Assembly (NCBI RefSeq): GCF_019091455.1
Contig: NZ_JAGXJN010000002.1
Span: 551,959-615,958 of the forward strand
Source: Chitinophaga sp. GbtcB8
Lineage (GTDB): Bacteria > Bacteroidota > Bacteroidia > Chitinophagales > Chitinophagaceae
Direction of reading: 5' to 3'
DNA length: 64,000 nucleotides
The notes beneath the pieces are model-generated. The model was not told the origin of the DNA. It ran no database searches and saw only the letters and a program-made list of their open reading frames with translations. Position 1 is the first letter of the stretch; each line of letters begins with the position of its first letter. The position numbers and the translations under genes are program-made. Of the stretch, positions 61,176 to 64,000 are shown one piece after another.

Positions 61176-62177
61176 ATGAAAGCATTTATAATTGATAGTT
61201 ATAAACCTAAAGATGGCGGACGGATCGCAGAGATGCCTGTGCCGGAAACCGGGGAGCATGATGTATTGGTACAGGTATATGCTACCGGGATTAATCCGCT
61301 TGACAATAAGATCATGAAGGGAGAATTTAAGCTTGTTTTGCCTTATCGCCTGCCCCTGATATTGGGCAATGATGTAGCAGGTGTTATAGCCCAGGTAGGG
61401 TCGCGCGTCAGGAAATTTAAAGTTGGAGATGAAGTGTATGCCCGCCCGGATAAAGGCCGTATAGGCACTTTTGCAGAATACATTGCTATGCATGAAGATG
61501 ATGTAGCAATAAAACCTTCCTCGCTGACGATGGAGGAAGCAGCCTCCCTTCCACTGGTTGCATTAACCGCATGGCAGGTGCTGGTAGAGAAGGCAGATCT
61601 GAAAAAGGGTCAAAAGGTGTTTATACAGGCCGGTTCCGGCGGGCTTGGCACTATTGCTATACAACTTGCAAAACATTTGGGTGCAACCGTGGCCACTACC
61701 ACCAGTACTGAGAATGTGAATATGGTGAAACGGCTGGGTGCGGATGTGGTGATTGATTATAAGAAAGAAAATTTTGAAGATAAGCTACGTGACTATGATG
61801 TGGTATTAAACAGCCAGGATGCAAAGATGCTTGAAAAGTCGCTTTCCGTGCTCAGGCCCGGTGGTAAGCTGATTTCCGTTTCTGGCCCCCCGGATCCTGC
61901 TTTTGCCGGAGAGACAGGGCTCAGCTGGATGTTGAAAGTAGTTATGTTCCTTTTAAGCTATAACATCCGTAAGAAAGCAAAACGGAAGCGTGTGAGCTAT
62001 GCCTTTGTTTTTATGAGAGCGCAGGGAGCGCAGCTAGGTAAAATTACTGAGCTCGTTAATGCCGGCATCATCCGTCCGCTGGTGGAAAAGATTTGGGGCT
62101 TTGAAGCGATCAGGGATGCACTGGCTTATGTAGAAAGTGGTCGTACCAAAGGAAAGGTTGTTGTGAAGATAAAATAG
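61176..62177 (+). CDS. MDR-family zinc-independent NADP-dependent oxidoreductase
   Basis: A 333-residue medium-chain dehydrogenase/reductase of the quinone-oxidoreductase type. The N-terminal GroES-like domain contains INPLDNKIMKG and GNDVAGVI; the Rossmann domain has QAGSGGLGTIAIQLAKHLGA (about 151-170). The Cys/His zinc ligands of alcohol dehydrogenases are absent. A positively charged insertion (IRKKAKRKR, about 265-273) is unusual for the family and might contact a membrane or nucleic acid. It likely reduces quinones or alpha,beta-unsaturated carbonyls, together with the upstream SDR. Confidence 0.92.
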   Translation: MKAFIIDSYKPKDGGRIAEMPVPETGEHDVLVQVYATGINPLDNKIMKGEFKLVLPYRLPLILGNDVAGVIAQVGSRVRKFKVGDEVYARPDKGRIGTFAEYIAMHEDDVAIKPSSLTMEEAASLPLVALTAWQVLVEKADLKKGQKVFIQAGSGGLGTIAIQLAKHLGATVATTTSTENVNMVKRLGADVVIDYKKENFEDKLRDYDVVLNSQDAKMLEKSLSVLRPGGKLISVSGPPDPAFAGETGLSWMLKVVMFLLSYNIRKKAKRKRVSYAFVFMRAQGAQLGKITELVNAGIIRPLVEKIWGFEAIRDALAYVESGRTKGKVVVKIK

Positions 62178-62250
62178 ATAATGACCGGCGATGTTTGTTC
62201 CTACATAAAAATATTTCAGAAGGAACTGTTTTTTAAAAGCACAAAACACA

Positions 62251-62258
62251 TATCTTTG
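62251..62258 (+). promoter_or_regulatory. Candidate -7 element of the leader transcript
   Basis: TATCTTTG exactly matches TAnnTTTG. No good TTTG is present 19-21 bp upstream (only TTTTTT). Transcription would begin about where the short leader ORF begins. Confidence 0.45.
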
Positions 62259-62263
62259 CACTC

Positions 62264-62335
62264 ATGAAATTAATGATGTCATATAGTAGTTCATGTTATC
62301 GGTATCCGCAAGGTACTGGTCGGACTATTATGTGA
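62264..62335 (+). CDS. Putative leader peptide, 23 residues
   Basis: A short ORF reading MKLMMSYSSSCYRYPQGTGR and then TIM, with tandem ATG codons at 62273 and 62276 as alternative starts. It lies between a candidate promoter and an intrinsic terminator, the arrangement of attenuation leaders. Ser, Tyr and Cys are concentrated in one stretch. No structural gene follows inside the window because a group II intron sits immediately after the terminator. The peptide's role is inferred from layout only. Confidence 0.45.
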   Translation: MKLMMSYSSSCYRYPQGTGRTIM

Positions 62336-62356
62336 TGCTGAATAATAACACATTAC

Positions 62357-62389
62357 AAACCCGATTGGTATCACCCGTCGGGTTTTTTG
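62357..62389 (+). terminator. Intrinsic terminator, target of the group II intron
   Basis: AAACCCGA (62357-62364) pairs with TCGGGTTT (62378-62385) and is followed by more T. The first bases of the intron, GTGCGCC, begin at 62392. Insertion 3' of terminator hairpins is the known preference of group IIC introns. Confidence 0.85.
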
Positions 62390-62391
62390 TT

Positions 62392-64000
62392 GTGCGCCAT
62401 GCAAGGCGATAAACTTGACGGTGTAAGTCCGTTATGGGGGTTTGTAATCACTAACCATTAGCCCAAAGCAAGGGTTTCCACCGCGAGGTGGGATCTGGAG
62501 GAAGCTGGCGGCAAAATTCCGGCCCGAGGAACACGAACACTATCAGGCAGAAGCTGAGTGGACGAGCTTGCAACACAAAGCGAAATCCCATGATTACACG
62601 GACGCAGCACTGTAAATGGTGCGGGTATATGGAATGAAGGTTTATCGACTTACCATGGGAGGTCCCACAGACGCGCGGAAACGGAGTAGGAAGCGTGGTT
62701 GAAACAAGATTTGCTGTGAGAAGTCAGCCGAGGTCATAGTAAGGCATAACGACTAGTGTCTGAAGGACTGAACCTTAAGAAGTAAATGAATGTTACCAGA
62801 TGAAGTGCAGAAAGTAGAAAATATCGCAAGATAACTCCCTACAGAAAGTTAGGACGGCATCCGAAGACTGTGTAGGAGTGCAGACCTCCATGTGGATAAC
62901 TGAAAACAACCTTACAAGTTTAACGCAAACAGGGTATGGGATGTTGGAACAAATCCTATCACCTGCAAATTTGAATGCCGCCTATAAAAGGGTAGTGCAG
63001 AACAAGGGAGCTGGTGGAGTAGATGAGATGGAAGTCGAGTTCTTAAAGGATTATCTCATCAAAGAGAAGGATGCGTTAATAACAACCATACTGGCTGGTA
63101 AATACCAGCCTAATCCGGTACGTCGGGTACTGATAGACAAGGATGACGGCAAGCAAAGACAGCTTGGCATCCCAACCGTTGTGGATCTGGTGATACAACA
63201 GGCAATCATGCAAGTACTATCACCAATTTACGAGAAACAGTTTTCTTCCGCTACCTCCAGGCAGGCGTTATTGTATCAAATAGGTTTGAAACCAGCCAAA
63301 CTGGTGTACCTCAAGGGGGGCCCTTAAGTCCGCTACTGAGCAATGTAATGCTAAATGAATTGGACCGGGAACTCGAGACCCGTGGCCACCGCTTCGTTCG
63401 TTATGCAGACGATCTGATTATCTTATGCAAAAGCCAACGAGGAGCGACACGCAGCAAGGAAAGCATTATCAGATACATTGAGGGAAGATTGTTTTTGAAA
63501 GTGAACCGTGAGAAAAGCAGCGTTGCTTACATCACTGGGGTTAGATTCCTTGGCCACTCATTTTACAAAATGAAAGGGGAATGCCGCCTACGTGTACATC
63601 GGAAAAGCGTGGAGAAGATGCGAGGGCGAATCCTGGAATTAACTTCCAGAAGTAACGGTTGGGGGAACGCCAGAAGGAAAGAAGCGCTCAAACAGTTCAT
63701 AGCTGGTTGGGTGAACTACTTCCGGCTGGCAGACATGCAGAAGCTGATGGCCAAAACGGACGAATGGTATCCCAGGAGAATCCGGATGGTCATATGGAAA
63801 CAATGGAAACGGATCAAGACCCGAGCGGCGAATCTTATGAAACTAGGAGTCAGTAGGTTCAAGGCAGCGGAGTATGCGAACTCAAGGAAGGGGTACTGGC
63901 ATGTGGCGGATAGGTGGGTGCAGTCTACAACCCTAACCGCCCAGCGGCTAAGAACGGGCGGGTACACGCTCCTGGCGGACTGTGTCCAGAACGCGAGGAA
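62392..64000 (+). mobile_element. Group II intron, 5' part (truncated by window end)
   Basis: The element begins GTGCGCC, matching the conserved 5' end (GUGYG) of bacterial group II introns. About 500 bp of structured non-coding sequence (62392-62889, ribozyme domains I-III) precedes the reverse-transcriptase/maturase frame, which lies in domain IV. The ORF continues to the end of the window, so domains V-VI and the 3' splice site are outside. Insertion just behind a terminator hairpin suggests class C. The encoded protein is defective, so mobility would need a helper protein. Confidence 0.88.
62890..64000 (+). pseudogene. Group II intron reverse transcriptase/maturase with internal deletion
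   Basis: The first frame (62890 to about 63245) encodes the RT N-terminus: MLEQILSPANLNAAYKRVVQ, NKGAGGVDEM, LGIPTVVDLVIQQAI and LSPIYEKQFS. The next family motif should be xSFGFRP and the first catalytic Asp region (about 70 codons), but these are missing. The sequence jumps into another frame at RYLQAGVIVSNRFE, then TGVPQGGPLSPLLSNVMLNE, the catalytic RYADDLIIL and the maturase X domain (GVRFLGHSFY, FIAGWVNYFRLADM). So both a deletion and a frame change are present. The second frame remains open to the end of the window. No HNH endonuclease domain has appeared by then. Confidence 0.88.

Noticed and set aside
62262..62391. tRNA-like or SAM-riboswitch structure in the leader
   Set aside because: No cloverleaf, CCA or T-loop motif and no SAM-I/II consensus could be found; a leader ORF with terminator fits better.
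62392..62877. Possible riboswitch or structured ncRNA after the MDR gene
   Set aside because: The GTGCGCC start, position behind a terminator and following RT gene identify it as group II intron RNA.
63240..63327. Simple one-base sequencing frameshift in the intron RT
   Set aside because: Correcting one base cannot restore the missing FGFRP and first catalytic Asp region; a deletion of roughly 70 codons is needed to explain the jump.

Overview
The window looks like a chromosome segment from a Chitinophaga-like member of the Bacteroidota (family Chitinophagaceae). The evidence is two SusC/SusD pairs, an ECF sigma/FecR/TonB-receptor signalling chain, a type A T9SS sorting domain (30680-34132), a SprB-repeat protein with a gliding-type C-terminal domain (52871-55894), and promoters of the Bacteroidota TTTG / TAnnTTTG type. 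The base composition is moderate and coding is dense. No tRNA, rRNA or CRISPR array was seen.

Left part (1-12427): the tail of a YihY/BrkB membrane protein, a secreted M28 metallopeptidase, a serine beta-lactamase-like hydrolase, a four-gene MacAB-TolC type efflux operon on the minus strand, a small outer-membrane barrel, two exported thioredoxin-fold proteins, a possible MazF-like toxin/partner pair, and an AraC regulator. That regulator lies next to a plus-strand cluster.

First glycan locus (13051-22561, plus strand): a mutarotase-like lipoprotein, a fumarylacetoacetase-fold enzyme resembling 2-dehydro-3-deoxy-pentonate dehydratase, SusC, SusD and a GH51 alpha-L-arabinofuranosidase. Together these suggest uptake and debranching of an arabinose-containing glycan, with a possible oxidative pentose route. 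Next come a Sel1-repeat protein, a class I terpene synthase, and two tandem hybrid histidine kinases that converge on it.

Second glycan locus (41218 down to 30680, minus strand): ECF sigma factor, FecR, STN-domain SusC, SusD and a large multidomain GH16 enzyme with CBM6-like modules and a T9SS signal. This is a classic trans-envelope-regulated system, probably for a beta-1,3- or mixed-linkage glucan or a galactan.

Right part (41298-64000): a Cys-rich copper-binding protein, a GT-C type membrane protein, a DUF1003 protein, a CxxC-AraC regulator with a cupin and a soluble histidine kinase, and a degraded polymorphic-toxin locus (coiled-coil exported protein, VGIGT-repeat protein, orphan toxin tail, immunity-like gene). 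These are followed by a second small ECF sigma pair, the SprB-repeat adhesin, two overlapping polytopic membrane proteins, a methyltransferase, and a TetR/SDR/MDR cluster with clear TetR-type operators. The window ends in a group II intron that sits directly behind a terminator; its reverse transcriptase has lost an internal segment. A short leader ORF precedes that terminator, so the intron appears to have landed between an attenuator-like leader and whatever gene lies beyond the window.
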